Positions 1-8,458 of a stretch of DNA of 64,000 bases are shown here, in pieces. Location of the stretch: contig JAGDCV010000083.1 of NCBI GenBank assembly GCA_017958365.1, positions 1 to 64,000 on the forward strand. The letters are read 5' to 3'. This stretch comes from Clostridiales bacterium (GTDB lineage Bacteria; Bacillota; Clostridia; Saccharofermentanales; Saccharofermentanaceae). The notes under the pieces were generated by a model. That model saw only the letters and a program-made list of their open reading frames with translations, made no database searches and was not told the DNA's origin. The first letter of the stretch is position 1. Every line of letters begins with the position of its first letter. The position numbers and the translations under genes were made by a program.

Positions 1-34
1 AACAATGAATTCAATATATATTATACAAATAAAG

Positions 35-70
35 TCCCCGTAAACCGAACTTTAATCCGGAATACGGGGT
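35..70 (-). terminator. Terminator-like hairpin after the tRNA-Thr/tRNA-Leu unit
   Basis: On the minus strand an outer stem pairs CCCCGTA (63-69) with TACGGGG (36-42) and encloses a second CCGGA/TTCGG stem. It is followed by a moderately T-rich stretch (ACTTTATTTG). Its place 15 bases past the tRNA-Leu 3' end fits an intrinsic terminator of the tRNA transcript. The T-run is imperfect, so efficiency is uncertain. Confidence 0.6.
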
Positions 71-84
71 AACTTCAGATCATA

Positions 85-169
85 TGGTGGGGCTGGTGGG
101 ACTTGAACCCACACGATTTATGGTCGGCAGATTTTGAGTCTGCTGCGTCTGCCATTCCGCCACAACCCC
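85..169 (-). tRNA. tRNA-Leu (anticodon CAA)
   Basis: The minus strand folds as a complete tRNA: acceptor GGGGTTG pairs with CAGCCCC, the anticodon stem GCAGA/TCTGC encloses the loop CTCAAAA with anticodon CAA, and the T arm is GTGGGTTCAAGTCCCAC. The 3' CCA is encoded (85-87). The extended variable arm is normal for tRNA-Leu. It reads UUG codons and is transcribed after tRNA-Thr from the promoter at 265-293, only 5 bases downstream of it. Confidence 0.95.
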
Positions 170-174
170 GGTTA

Positions 175-249
175 TGGAGCCAATGGTGGGAATCGAACCC
201 ACGACCTATTCATTACGAGTGAATTGTTCGACCCCTGAGCCACATTGGC
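175..249 (-). tRNA. tRNA-Thr (anticodon CGT)
   Basis: The minus strand folds with acceptor GCCAATG pairing with CATTGGC, anticodon stem ATTCA/TGAAT, loop CTCGTAA with anticodon CGT, and T arm GTGGGTTCGATTCCCAC. The discriminator is T and the 3' CCA is encoded (175-177). It reads ACG codons. It is the first gene of a two-tRNA transcript that begins just after the ahcY stop codon. Confidence 0.95.
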
Positions 250-264
250 GTTGTGTGCTTAAAA

Positions 265-293
265 ATAATACTTATTAAGCACATAAGTGTCAA
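265..293 (-). promoter_or_regulatory. Promoter of the tRNA-Thr/tRNA-Leu unit
   Basis: The minus strand has TTGACA (288-293), exactly 17 bases, then TATTAT (265-270), a near-perfect housekeeping sigma promoter. The -35 box lies a few bases after the ahcY stop, so the tRNAs need not depend on the upstream operon. Confidence 0.85.
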
Positions 294-296
294 GAC

Positions 297-1547
297 TTAA
301 AAGTCCCAAGAATTAACGTATTTCTCCTGCTCGGGCGTAAGCTTATCAATGCTGATTTTCTTAGTATCAAGAAGGATTTCAGCTACTCTGTTATCGATGA
401 CTTCAGGAGTCTGATAAACCTTCTTCTCGAGATCCTTGCCATATTTTGCGATATACCTTGCAGACTGGGCCTGTAAAGCAAAACTCATGTCCATGATCTC
501 AACAGGATGTCCGTCACCTGCAGCAAGGTTAACAAGTCTTCCCTCGGCTATGATGCATATCGTATTACCGTTCTTAAGCTCGTATCCGATGATGTTGTGG
601 CGCAGCTCCTTGCTGGATACGGCAATCTTCTTGAGATCCTTAACACTGACCTCACAATCAAAATGACCGGCATTACAGCAAACAGCGCCATCCTTCATGT
701 TCTCGAAGTGTCTTCCGACAATAACATCCTCGCATCCCGTTACGGTAACAAAGAGGTCCCCCAAAGGAGCTGCCTCATCCATTGTCATGACTTCATAGCC
801 TTCCATGATAGCTTCGCAAGCCTTTACAGGATCGATCTCAGTTACGATAACCTTGGCGCCTAAGCCCTTAGCTCTCATTGCAACGCCTCTTCCGCACATG
901 CCGTAGCCCGCAACTACAACAGTCTTTCCGGCTACAACAAGGTTAGTTGTTGCCATGATGCCTGTCCATACGGATTGACCTGTACCGAATCTGTTATCAA
1001 AAAGATGCTTACATCTTGCATCATTAACTGCAACTACCGGATAAAGAAGCTTGCCTTCCTTCTCAAGGATGTTAAGTCTGTGAACACCTGTCGTTGTCTC
1101 TTCACAACCGCCGATAAGATTCTTGGTAAGATCCTTAAGTTCAGAGTGAAGAAGCATTGCAAGGTCACCACCGTCATCGATAACGATGTCAGGTCCGAAT
1201 GCAAGAGCCATCTTAAGGTGGTTAATGTACTCTTCTTCACTGTCGCCATGAATTGTGTATACTCTCATTCCGGAAGCAGCCATGGCAGCAGCAACATCGT
1301 CCTGAGTTGAAAGAGGATTACATCCGGTCAAGGCAACTTCTGCGCCGCCTCTTGCCAAAGTCCTTGCAAGGCATGCTGTCTTAGCCTCAACATGTACGCT
1401 GACAGCTATCTTTAAGCCTTTGAAAGGCTGTTCTTCAATAAGCTCTGCCTCAATTGCACGAAGAACAGGCATGTTCCTGTATGCCCATTCGATCTTTTCC
1501 TGTCCGTAAGGAGCAAGATTAATATCCTTTACATCATAATCAGCCAT
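297..1547 (-). CDS. ahcY: S-adenosylhomocysteine hydrolase (adenosylhomocysteinase)
   Basis: The NAD-dependent cytosolic enzyme splits S-adenosylhomocysteine into homocysteine and adenosine, removing the inhibitory product of SAM-dependent methylation. The 416-residue protein has the NAD-binding Rossmann motif GYGMCGRG at about 214-221. It also shows the substrate-domain stretches VHVEAKTACLARTL (51-64), DDGGD (124-128) and CEETTTGVHRL (148-158), and a C-terminal KYVNSW segment near the family's tail. Length is normal for the bacterial form. The start has a good GGAGG SD overlapping the end of the PNP gene 15 bases upstream. Being next to purine nucleoside phosphorylase suggests coupled recycling of the released nucleoside. 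Confidence 0.95.
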   Translation of the reverse strand: MADYDVKDINLAPYGQEKIEWAYRNMPVLRAIEAELIEEQPFKGLKIAVSVHVEAKTACLARTLARGGAEVALTGCNPLSTQDDVAAAMAASGMRVYTIHGDSEEEYINHLKMALAFGPDIVIDDGGDLAMLLHSELKDLTKNLIGGCEETTTGVHRLNILEKEGKLLYPVVAVNDARCKHLFDNRFGTGQSVWTGIMATTNLVVAGKTVVVAGYGMCGRGVAMRAKGLGAKVIVTEIDPVKACEAIMEGYEVMTMDEAAPLGDLFVTVTGCEDVIVGRHFENMKDGAVCCNAGHFDCEVSVKDLKKIAVSSKELRHNIIGYELKNGNTICIIAEGRLVNLAAGDGHPVEIMDMSFALQAQSARYIAKYGKDLEKKVYQTPEVIDNRVAEILLDTKKISIDKLTPEQEKYVNSWDF

Positions 1548-1562
1548 GTTAACCTCCGGTGA

Positions 1563-2399
1563 TTAAAGTGACTTTACAAACAACTTGGCAAGCTTGCAGC
1601 TATCCTCAGATGCCTTGCCCGCCACTTCCATTACTTCTTTGTGACTTAACTTGTTATCAGCAATACCGCATCCGTAATTGCAGATGCATGAAACAGCTGC
1701 TATCCTCATTCCACAGTGCGATGCTACTATTGCTTCAGGTACTGTGGACATACCTACGGCATCTGCACCAAGAATTGAAAGAGCTCTTATCTCAGCAGGA
1801 GTCTCATACTGAGGTCCCTTTGTATATGCATAAACTCCTCTATGTGCATTTATGCCGTTTTCCTTGGCAATCTCAGTAAGTTTCAAAACATACTCGGGAT
1901 CATAGATATAGGACTGATCCGGGAATCTGTCACCGAATTCATCAAGATTAGGTCCTCTTAACGGAGACTCACAAAAGAAAGGAATATGGTCAGTAATGAT
2001 CATGAGATCCGAAGGATTCATTCCTACCTTAAGTCCGCCTGCTGCATTAGTAAGATAAAGAGTCTTGACTCCGAGTTTACTCATTACCCTGACATAGAGA
2101 GTACAGACCGAAGTATCATATCCCTCATAGTAATGGAATCTTCCTGACATCATGAAAACTCTTTTGTTCTCGAGAGTACCGATTATAAGCTTACCGTCAT
2201 GTCCCGGAACCGTTGACACGGGGAAACCCGGAATGTCCTTATAAGGTAAAACCGTGCTATCCTCGCACATATCGGCAAGAGGAGACAACCCCGAACCCAG
2301 AACAATGCAGATCTCAGGAGTCTTACCTTCAATCTTGGAACTTATGTAATCAGCAGCCTCATTGATGGAGGTCATGTAAGAGTTAACATCAGTTATCAT
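1563..2399 (-). CDS. punA: Purine nucleoside phosphorylase (type I, trimeric family)
   Basis: Predicted to phosphorolyse purine nucleosides to base and ribose-1-phosphate in nucleoside salvage. The 278-residue protein shows the phosphate-site LGSGLSPLA near the N terminus, then VPGHDGKLIIG, the MSGRFHYYEGY motif, NAAGG, and the GPQYETPAEIR and MSTVPE motifs of the PNP/MTAP family. The usual TN in the late purine-pocket motif appears here as CNYGCGI; the Asn is kept. Its ATG overlaps the secA stop by four bases (ATGA), implying translational coupling. The pairing with ahcY is sensible metabolically, although adenosine would need deamination first if the enzyme is the usual 6-oxopurine type. 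Confidence 0.9.
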   Translation of the reverse strand: MITDVNSYMTSINEAADYISSKIEGKTPEICIVLGSGLSPLADMCEDSTVLPYKDIPGFPVSTVPGHDGKLIIGTLENKRVFMMSGRFHYYEGYDTSVCTLYVRVMSKLGVKTLYLTNAAGGLKVGMNPSDLMIITDHIPFFCESPLRGPNLDEFGDRFPDQSYIYDPEYVLKLTEIAKENGINAHRGVYAYTKGPQYETPAEIRALSILGADAVGMSTVPEAIVASHCGMRIAAVSCICNYGCGIADNKLSHKEVMEVAGKASEDSCKLAKLFVKSL

Positions 2400-5227
2400 G
2401 AATTCTTACCACAGCAATTCTTATACTTCTTTCCGGATCCGCAAGGACAGGGATCATTTCTTCCAACCTTGTTCTTGTCTCTCTTTACAGGCTCCAATGT
2501 CTTTGCACTTTGTGCAGCACCCTGAACCTGCTTGGCCTCGGTAGGAATCGTGTTTCTCTGAGAAGCCGTTGCTCTGGCAGCAGCCTTAGCAAGAGGAGAA
2601 GACATCTGCTGTTCAGCAGTACCGTCACCGTTTGCCCCATCAGGTGCGTTTCTTACTTCAAAACGGCCTCTCATGAGAAGCTTAACGGAATCATCCTGGA
2701 TAGCTTCGTTCATCTCATCGAACATCTCTCCGCCTTCCATCTTGTACTCAACAACGGGATCATGCTGACCTACAGATCTCATTCTGATGGATGTCTGCAA
2801 CTGATCCATGGCATCGATATGATCCATCCACTTGGAATCTACTGTCATGAGAAGAATTGAACGCTCTGCCTGTCTGAATACTTCAGCACCTGCATGTTCT
2901 TCCTTAGCCTTAAGGCTCTCTACGGACTGCTCATAGATAGTATCGATAACAGTCTGCGCATCGGGAATATCCTTGTGCTCATCTTTAATATCAAGAACGA
3001 TCGGAAGATCACCGAATATCTCACCGAGTTTTGCACCTAATGAATATCTTTCACCGCTTGAGATAACACCGTCATTAGCAAATGCCATTACCTGTCTGTC
3101 AGCGACTCTCTGGATCATCTTGAGGAGTGTCTCATGCATATCCTCACCGTCGATAACCTTACGACGCTGTTCGTAAGTTATGGTACGCTGGATATTCATA
3201 ACATCGTCATACTCAAGGACAGTCTTACGTGAACCGAAGTGCAAGGCCTCGAGCTTCTTCTGGGAACTGTCAATGATCTTGGTAAGCATGCCGTTCTGGA
3301 TCTCCATGGTCTCTTCAACACCCAACGTGTTGTAAAGACGGTTAACCCTGTCACCACCGAAGATTCTCAACAACTCATCGTCAAGAGCAAGGAAGAACTT
3401 TGTACGTCCGGGGTCACCCTGACGGCCTGCACGACCCTTAAGCTGATTATCGATTCGTCTTGATTCATGTCTTTCAGTACCGACAATGAACAAACCTCCC
3501 AAAGCTCTTACTTCATCGGCTTCAGGCTTGATCTCTTCAGACTTCTTAGCATAGATCTCGGCATACTTCTTTCTTGCTTCAAGGATGATCTCGTCATCAG
3601 TCTCATTATGAGCAGTTGATGCTTCGATGAGATCCTCATCATATCCGAGCTTTCTCATTTCCTGCTTGGCAAGGAACTCAGGGTTACCACCAAGGAGAAT
3701 ATCGGTACCACGACCTGCCATGTTTGTAGCAATAGTTACTGTTCCCTTACGGCCTGCCTGAGCAACGATCTCAGCCTCTTTTCTGTGGTTCTTGGCGTTA
3801 AGAACGTTAGCCTGGATTCCGGCTTTTCTGAACAACTTATCAAGATACTCGGATCTGTCTACGTTAACAGTACCTACAAGGACAGGCTGACCTGTCTTAT
3901 GAGCTTCGATAACGGTCTTCAATACGGCATGGTACTTACCCTTCTGAGTCTTGAATACGGCATCGTTCTCATCGATTCTCTGAATTTCCTTATTTGTGGG
4001 GATCTGGATAACGTCAAGGTTATAGATCTGTCTGAACTCAGCTTCTTCCGTATAAGCAGTACCTGTCATACCGGAAAGCTTTGTATACATTCTGAAGTAG
4101 TTCTGGAAAGTGATCGTAGCAAGAGTCTTGTTCTCGTTAGCGATCTTAACTCCTTCCTTAGCCTCGATGGACTGATGGAGTCCGTCGCTGTATCTTCTAC
4201 CCGGCATTAGACGGCCGGTGAAGTCATCTACGATAACTACTTCGCCTTCGTCAGATACGATATACTGCTCATCCCTATGAAAATTACCGTGAGCCTTCAA
4301 AGCATTGTTGATGTAGTGCTGAAGATCGAAGTTCTCGGGATCTGATAAGTTCTCGATATTGAAGTACTTCTCAGCCTTCTTGATACCGTTTGCAGTAATA
4401 ACGGAAGTCTTAGCCTTCTCATCGATTACGTAATCAGCATCACCGACGATCTCATCCATGTCGATCTTGTCATCAGTCTCAACAACCGTATAAGGCTTGA
4501 GCATTCTTACAAAGGAATCAGCCTTCTGATATAGGTCTGAAGATGCTTCACCTCTACCTGAGATGATAAGAGGCGTTCTTGCCTCATCGATAAGGATGGA
4601 GTCAACCTCATCGACGATAGCGTAATTTAACTCTCTTTGTACAAGCTGAGACTTGGAAATGACCATGTTGTCACGAAGATAGTCAAAACCGAACTCATTG
4701 TTGGTTCCGTATACGATATCGCAGGCATACATGCCCTTTCTGTCCTTATTGGGAATATCGTGAATTATAAGACCGACTGTAAGTCCCAGGTACTTATAGA
4801 CCTTACCCATCCACTCAGAGTCACGCTTGGCAAGGTAATCATTAACAGTAACTACGTGAACGCCTTTGCCTGTAAGAGCATTGAGGTAAACAGGCATTGT
4901 AGCAACAAGAGTCTTACCTTCACCCGTCTTCATCTCAGCGATTCGGCCCTGATGAAGAACGATACCACCGATGATCTGTACCGGATAAGGCTTCAATCCG
5001 AGAACTCGCCATGCTGCTTCTCTTACCGTAGCAAATGCTTCGGGAAGGATATCATCCAATGTCTCACCGTTAGCAAGTCTATCCTTGAATTCGTTAGTCT
5101 TGGCACGAAGATCAGCATCAGATAGCTTCGAATACTCTTCATCAAGAGCAAGAACCTTCTTCTTGATCGGCTCGATCTTCTTGATCTCGTGGTCACTGTG
5201 TGTACCGAAAATTGCCTCTAAACCCAT
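2396..5227 (-). CDS. secA: Preprotein translocase ATPase SecA
   Basis: Motor ATPase that drives unfolded preproteins through SecYEG. The 943-residue protein has the Walker A motif GEGKT at about 102-106, DEVDSILIDEARTPL, the second RecA-like domain with TNMAGRGTDI, and a C-terminal SEC-C zinc-binding tail with the C-P-C-x8-C-C pattern in the last 24 residues. Length is in the normal bacterial range. The start overlaps the yerC stop by one base (TAATG) and has AAGGAGA upstream. A nearly identical SEC-C tail occurs in the unrelated protein at 16980-17501. Placement in an operon with nucleoside and methyl-cycle enzymes is not a classical secA neighbourhood. Confidence 0.97.
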   Translation of the reverse strand: MGLEAIFGTHSDHEIKKIEPIKKKVLALDEEYSKLSDADLRAKTNEFKDRLANGETLDDILPEAFATVREAAWRVLGLKPYPVQIIGGIVLHQGRIAEMKTGEGKTLVATMPVYLNALTGKGVHVVTVNDYLAKRDSEWMGKVYKYLGLTVGLIIHDIPNKDRKGMYACDIVYGTNNEFGFDYLRDNMVISKSQLVQRELNYAIVDEVDSILIDEARTPLIISGRGEASSDLYQKADSFVRMLKPYTVVETDDKIDMDEIVGDADYVIDEKAKTSVITANGIKKAEKYFNIENLSDPENFDLQHYINNALKAHGNFHRDEQYIVSDEGEVVIVDDFTGRLMPGRRYSDGLHQSIEAKEGVKIANENKTLATITFQNYFRMYTKLSGMTGTAYTEEAEFRQIYNLDVIQIPTNKEIQRIDENDAVFKTQKGKYHAVLKTVIEAHKTGQPVLVGTVNVDRSEYLDKLFRKAGIQANVLNAKNHRKEAEIVAQAGRKGTVTIATNMAGRGTDILLGGNPEFLAKQEMRKLGYDEDLIEASTAHNETDDEIILEARKKYAEIYAKKSEEIKPEADEVRALGGLFIVGTERHESRRIDNQLKGRAGRQGDPGRTKFFLALDDELLRIFGGDRVNRLYNTLGVEETMEIQNGMLTKIIDSSQKKLEALHFGSRKTVLEYDDVMNIQRTITYEQRRKVIDGEDMHETLLKMIQRVADRQVMAFANDGVISSGERYSLGAKLGEIFGDLPIVLDIKDEHKDIPDAQTVIDTIYEQSVESLKAKEEHAGAEVFRQAERSILLMTVDSKWMDHIDAMDQLQTSIRMRSVGQHDPVVEYKMEGGEMFDEMNEAIQDDSVKLLMRGRFEVRNAPDGANGDGTAEQQMSSPLAKAAARATASQRNTIPTEAKQVQGAAQSAKTLEPVKRDKNKVGRNDPCPCGSGKKYKNCCGKNS

Positions 5228-5613
5228 TATTCTTTATCTCCTTTGAGTCTTCTGAGAGCGGTTCTGTATCCGCCGTCAGGATTGTTATAACAAGCTTTAA
5301 CACGCGAAATGGTGGTAGAACTTACTTTGGTTGCGTTCCTTCCCTTGCCTTTACGGGATTCTCTTTCCTTGCTTCCGGCTTCTTTATGAGTTCCGTCTTT
5401 ATCGTGAGCAAGAGTGTTTATTATCTCCTCATAGCTTTTGCCTTCATCAATGAGTTCAAGGATCTGCCATCTGTGAAGCATGGAACACAATTCGTTACGC
5501 GAACAAAGATCCTCGAAGAACATGTGAAGTTCTTCAGGGGTCTTAAGCGTCAGTATTGCTTCATAAAGGCTATCCAAAGCCGTTCTTTCTTCTTTATCGA
5601 ATTCCATCATCAT
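5227..5613 (-). CDS. TrpR/YerC-YecD family DNA-binding protein with a charged insertion
   Basis: A 128-residue relative of the Firmicutes YerC/YecD proteins, which share the Trp-repressor helix-turn-helix fold. Residues 10-65 (through RWQILELIDEGKSYEEI) and the C-terminal VSSTTISRVKACYNNPDGGY match the family well. Between them, roughly residues 70-94, lies a Lys/Arg/Glu/Gly-rich stretch (DKDGTHKEAGSKERESRKGK and following) exactly where the turn of the helix-turn-helix should be. Family members are usually about 95-105 residues. The gene overlaps the small membrane gene upstream (ATGA) and secA downstream (TAATG). Its targets are unknown; the insertion may alter or add nucleic-acid contacts. 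Confidence 0.8.
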   Translation of the reverse strand: MMMEFDKEERTALDSLYEAILTLKTPEELHMFFEDLCSRNELCSMLHRWQILELIDEGKSYEEIINTLAHDKDGTHKEAGSKERESRKGKGRNATKVSSTTISRVKACYNNPDGGYRTALRRLKGDKE

Positions 5614-5852
5614 TCAATAAGTGCGAGAGAAGAGTCTATCAGGTCATTTACATAACCTGCAACAAACAAATATACGATCAGGGCAGCAAGTACAACCAGA
5701 AACAGCGCCAGACATATACGTTTGATGATAAGTTCCTTCTTAGCCTTGCGAAGGACGTCACCTACGGATTCCCTGCCGCTGATGCTGCTGCTTACGGAAG
5801 TAGCAGCCATAGAAGGTCTTCTTACATTACCGTTCATCGCCAGAAAGCACAC
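5610..5852 (-). CDS. Small single-pass membrane protein, unknown function
   Basis: I do not recognise this 80-residue protein. Residues 1-35 are polar and Ser-rich. A Lys/Arg patch (about 37-45) precedes one strong hydrophobic segment (about 47-67), followed by a short acidic tail. The positive-inside rule puts the N terminus in the cytoplasm. The first codon could be GTG at 5852 or the ATG five codons later (MNGNVRR); an AAGGAAAGG stretch lies just upstream of the GTG. Its stop overlaps the start of the TrpR-like gene by four bases, so it appears to be the first gene of the secA operon. Confidence 0.6.
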   Translation of the reverse strand: MCFLAMNGNVRRPSMAATSVSSSISGRESVGDVLRKAKKELIIKRICLALFLVVLAALIVYLFVAGYVNDLIDSSLALIE

Positions 5853-5876
5853 CTTTCCTTATAAAATATCCATACA

Positions 5877-5905
5877 ATGATAACCTAACTTGCCGATTTA
5901 AACAA
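5877..5905 (-). promoter_or_regulatory. Candidate promoter of the membrane protein-yerC-secA-punA-ahcY operon
   Basis: On the minus strand TTGTTT (5900-5905) is followed by 17 bases and TATCAT (5877-5882), in an A/T-rich 70-base gap that has no gene. The -35 box matches four of six consensus positions and the -10 five of six. It sits about 25 bases before the first start codon. Confidence 0.45.
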
Positions 5906-5921
5906 ATAATTATTATTTATA

Positions 5922-6908
5922 TTAAGAAGATAAGCCGTATTCTTCCACCTGAAGATTGATCCCGTGTATTGCGGCATACCCTTCCATCGAGTATACGGAC
6001 GCTCTTAATGACTCAGGAGAATCCTCTGGAATTACTACCACCAAAGTCCTTACTCTGATGCTGTCACCGTATATTACATATCTTTCACCGCTTATCTGAA
6101 CGTCAGCACCGTCAAAATCCGCAAGTGAATCAATCTGTTCAGTTAATCTTACAACAACAGCCCCCGGAATACTGTAAGTAGGCTTATTAAGATCGATGCT
6201 TACTATCGAACCTACTTCACCTGCTCTATAGTAATTGACGCAGGGAAATGTCGGAGGCAGATTCGCTCCGTACCTCTCGGCAAAAGCTCTTCCTCTGGTA
6301 AAATTATTTTGATGCCAGATATCGTCTGATAATTCCTGTCCGTCCTCACCTTCAGACAAAAACAGTTCAAAGTCCCCATAAAACGGTATCGATGACACTA
6401 TCTGCCTCTGCATCGGTCCGATAATGGTATTTATGCTGTAAACCACATAGACTTCGATGTAACTATCCCTTATGTCAAAATCAACATAAATATCATCAGG
6501 CCCCCAGAAGTATGAGCCGTTATATTCGTTAAACTCGGTAGCAATGTCATCCGTAAAACGGTCACCGAGCATGAGATTCAATGCTCCTGCCCTAAGGGCT
6601 CCCGAAGTAAGCATATCCGCCCCTGCTATAACCGAACCTGCATTTACAACGGCATCATCAACACGGGCTTCGTCAGGAAGCGCATTAACAAGCGTAGATA
6701 TCGTATCTGACGCAACTATAGAGAACGGCATCAGATGCGAAAAGTCTTCACACGTCTTGTTTACGGCCCTTTGCATAAGGATATCTGTTCGAAGAAAGAC
6801 AGTAACACTTATTATCGCAGTAAGAAAAACAAGCACCAGAGAGAATGATATTGCCGTCTCGAGTGATACACTCCCCCTTCTATCCGTATAATTCGTAAAC
6901 CGCTTCAT
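5922..6908 (-). CDS. TadE/TadG-like pseudopilin, large
   Basis: A 328-residue protein with a short basic N terminus (MKRFTNYTDRRGS) followed by SVSLETAISFSLVLVFLTAIISV. This is the arrangement of TadE-like minor pilins: a Glu five residues into a single hydrophobic helix (about 14-37), then a long extracellular region. The rest is rich in Asp, Tyr and Ser with no recognised enzyme motif. Its start overlaps the upstream pilin-like gene by 29 bases. By family analogy it would be a minor component of a type IVc (Tad) pilus or a related surface machine, but no other Tad gene is in the window. Confidence 0.65.
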   Translation of the reverse strand: MKRFTNYTDRRGSVSLETAISFSLVLVFLTAIISVTVFLRTDILMQRAVNKTCEDFSHLMPFSIVASDTISTLVNALPDEARVDDAVVNAGSVIAGADMLTSGALRAGALNLMLGDRFTDDIATEFNEYNGSYFWGPDDIYVDFDIRDSYIEVYVVYSINTIIGPMQRQIVSSIPFYGDFELFLSEGEDGQELSDDIWHQNNFTRGRAFAERYGANLPPTFPCVNYYRAGEVGSIVSIDLNKPTYSIPGAVVVRLTEQIDSLADFDGADVQISGERYVIYGDSIRVRTLVVVIPEDSPESLRASVYSMEGYAAIHGINLQVEEYGLSS

Positions 6909-8220
6909 ATGAAATCACACTCCCGTAATACGATGTCTCCGTTTCGATCCCGGTAACGTAATCCGGGAAATCCCTGTTTATGATCTCAACCATTCTCGTA
7001 AGAAGCTGGGAATCAGGAACGAAAACCATGTACAGCGTCAGAAAATCCCTGTATCCCATTGTCAGGATCTGCGCCTCTTCAACTTCGATTATCGTTATCT
7101 CGTCTCCTGCAAGGATAGTCGACAGATCTCCTGTCGACTGCAATTCAGACCATATTGCAGCAATTACAGCCGTATATACTTCAGGAGGCAAAGGAACGGA
7201 ACCTAATGAGAGTGCCGTTACGACAGCAGACAGTATCTCACCTGCGGATTGGATCAATTCCATGGTCTCAGGATCGGTCAGGTTACTGACAAGATTCTTT
7301 ACAAAACAGAAACCGTAGATATAAAGGTCAGTAAGTGCACATCCGCCTATCCCCTCAACCCCGGTCAGTATGTATTCGGCATCAGGAATATTGTCACCGT
7401 GAAAACAGGAAAACTCCGTTCCGTTAAGAGTTGTATCATCAGGCAGGAAACAATCGAAGTTATTGGCCGCATAATCCATGAGGCAAACATGCTGTCCTAT
7501 CCCCTCATTAAATGAAGTTCCGATATCATACAAGCCCGATTGAAATTCGATGAGATTAAGGACAAATCCCATATCAGTCGGATCGAAGCCTTCTCCGACA
7601 TCCGGGTGATCATTGTTAAGAGCACCCAAGCCGTTCATCAGATCCCAGAAGAAACTCAATTCGGATGATGATTCATCAAACCCTAAAGTATTTACGGCGA
7701 ATGATACGGCTTCGACGATCTGGGAACCTCCGTCAAGTATCCTTCCGATAACACCCGAAGCGGGACTGGATGTGAATTGACGAAGCGATGAATATGCACC
7801 GGTAGCATCCAATCCTTCAATAAGCGCATTAATCTGATCAGATAACCTGTTTACGGCAATGCCCGTTGCCCTATACGAATAGAATACCGCAACGGCTCTT
7901 TCAAGGTCATCGGTATCAAAACTGTATAGACCGCTTACATACATCACATCACCGGACTCATATCCGTTAGCCGCAAGAATGCTTTCAAACAATTCAGAAT
8001 CGATCTCATTACTGTTAAAGGCATATATCCCATATGCTTTAAACAAAGTGCGGTCATAACTTGCAAGATAGATCTCGGTTTGCTCTTTAAGGGCTCTTGA
8101 ATAAGTAAGTCTTCTGTCGAGATCTGCAACATATGCCATATAAGTCGTTTCAACTAATATCAAAGCAGACAGGACTATGGCCAGAAAGAGAGTCGTGGTA
8201 CCTTTCTTATTCTTCCTCAT
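6880..8220 (-). CDS. Tad-pilus-associated TadG-like membrane-anchored protein
   Basis: A 446-residue protein beginning MRKNKKGTTTLFLAIVLSALILVETTYMAYVADLDRRL: a basic start, then one hydrophobic helix (about 9-28) carrying Glu at 24, the architecture of TadG/TadE-like proteins. Residues 30-446 are predicted outside the membrane and include a hydrophobic, Gly/Ala-rich stretch near 325-360. It contains no recognisable catalytic motif. It overlaps the upstream gene by 14 bases and the downstream gene by 29, so the three are surely co-translated. Naming is by N-terminal architecture only. Confidence 0.55.
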   Translation of the reverse strand: MRKNKKGTTTLFLAIVLSALILVETTYMAYVADLDRRLTYSRALKEQTEIYLASYDRTLFKAYGIYAFNSNEIDSELFESILAANGYESGDVMYVSGLYSFDTDDLERAVAVFYSYRATGIAVNRLSDQINALIEGLDATGAYSSLRQFTSSPASGVIGRILDGGSQIVEAVSFAVNTLGFDESSSELSFFWDLMNGLGALNNDHPDVGEGFDPTDMGFVLNLIEFQSGLYDIGTSFNEGIGQHVCLMDYAANNFDCFLPDDTTLNGTEFSCFHGDNIPDAEYILTGVEGIGGCALTDLYIYGFCFVKNLVSNLTDPETMELIQSAGEILSAVVTALSLGSVPLPPEVYTAVIAAIWSELQSTGDLSTILAGDEITIIEVEEAQILTMGYRDFLTLYMVFVPDSQLLTRMVEIINRDFPDYVTGIETETSYYGSVISYEAVYELYG

Positions 8221-8455
8221 CCGGCACCTCCCCGAGCAAAGCTCCGTAAATCATCCGGTAGTTCTCGGAAATACCCGTAAAAAACGTATTCAGACCTTCG
8301 GGAGACATATCATCTTCTTCCCGTGACAGAACGTCTTCCACTGCATTTTGAGCCTCGGCCAAAGTGTCATTGCATAAGTGTGCAGGCAGTACAATAAGTC
8401 CGCTTAACACAAACATTACCGCTGTAAAAACTACAGCCGTTTCCAATGTACTCAT
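8207..8455 (-). CDS. Small TadE-like pseudopilin
   Basis: An 82-residue protein starting MSTLETAVVFTAVMFVLSGLIVLPAHLC, which has the pilin-like Glu-5 followed by a hydrophobic helix; the remainder is acidic. I chose the ATG at 8455 because GGGGG lies eight bases upstream. A longer reading frame to 8533 would run back through the terminator hairpin and lacks an SD. It is the first gene of the three-pilin set. Its SD lies at the base of a strong terminator hairpin (8459-8499), so expression is probably controlled there. Confidence 0.6.
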   Translation of the reverse strand: MSTLETAVVFTAVMFVLSGLIVLPAHLCNDTLAEAQNAVEDVLSREEDDMSPEGLNTFFTGISENYRMIYGALLGEVPDEEE

Positions 8456-8458
8456 AAT

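Noticed and set aside
5200-5655. Plus-strand frame of 151 codons across the TrpR-like gene
   Set aside because: It runs antisense to a recognisable coding region, has no SD and no homology that I can see.
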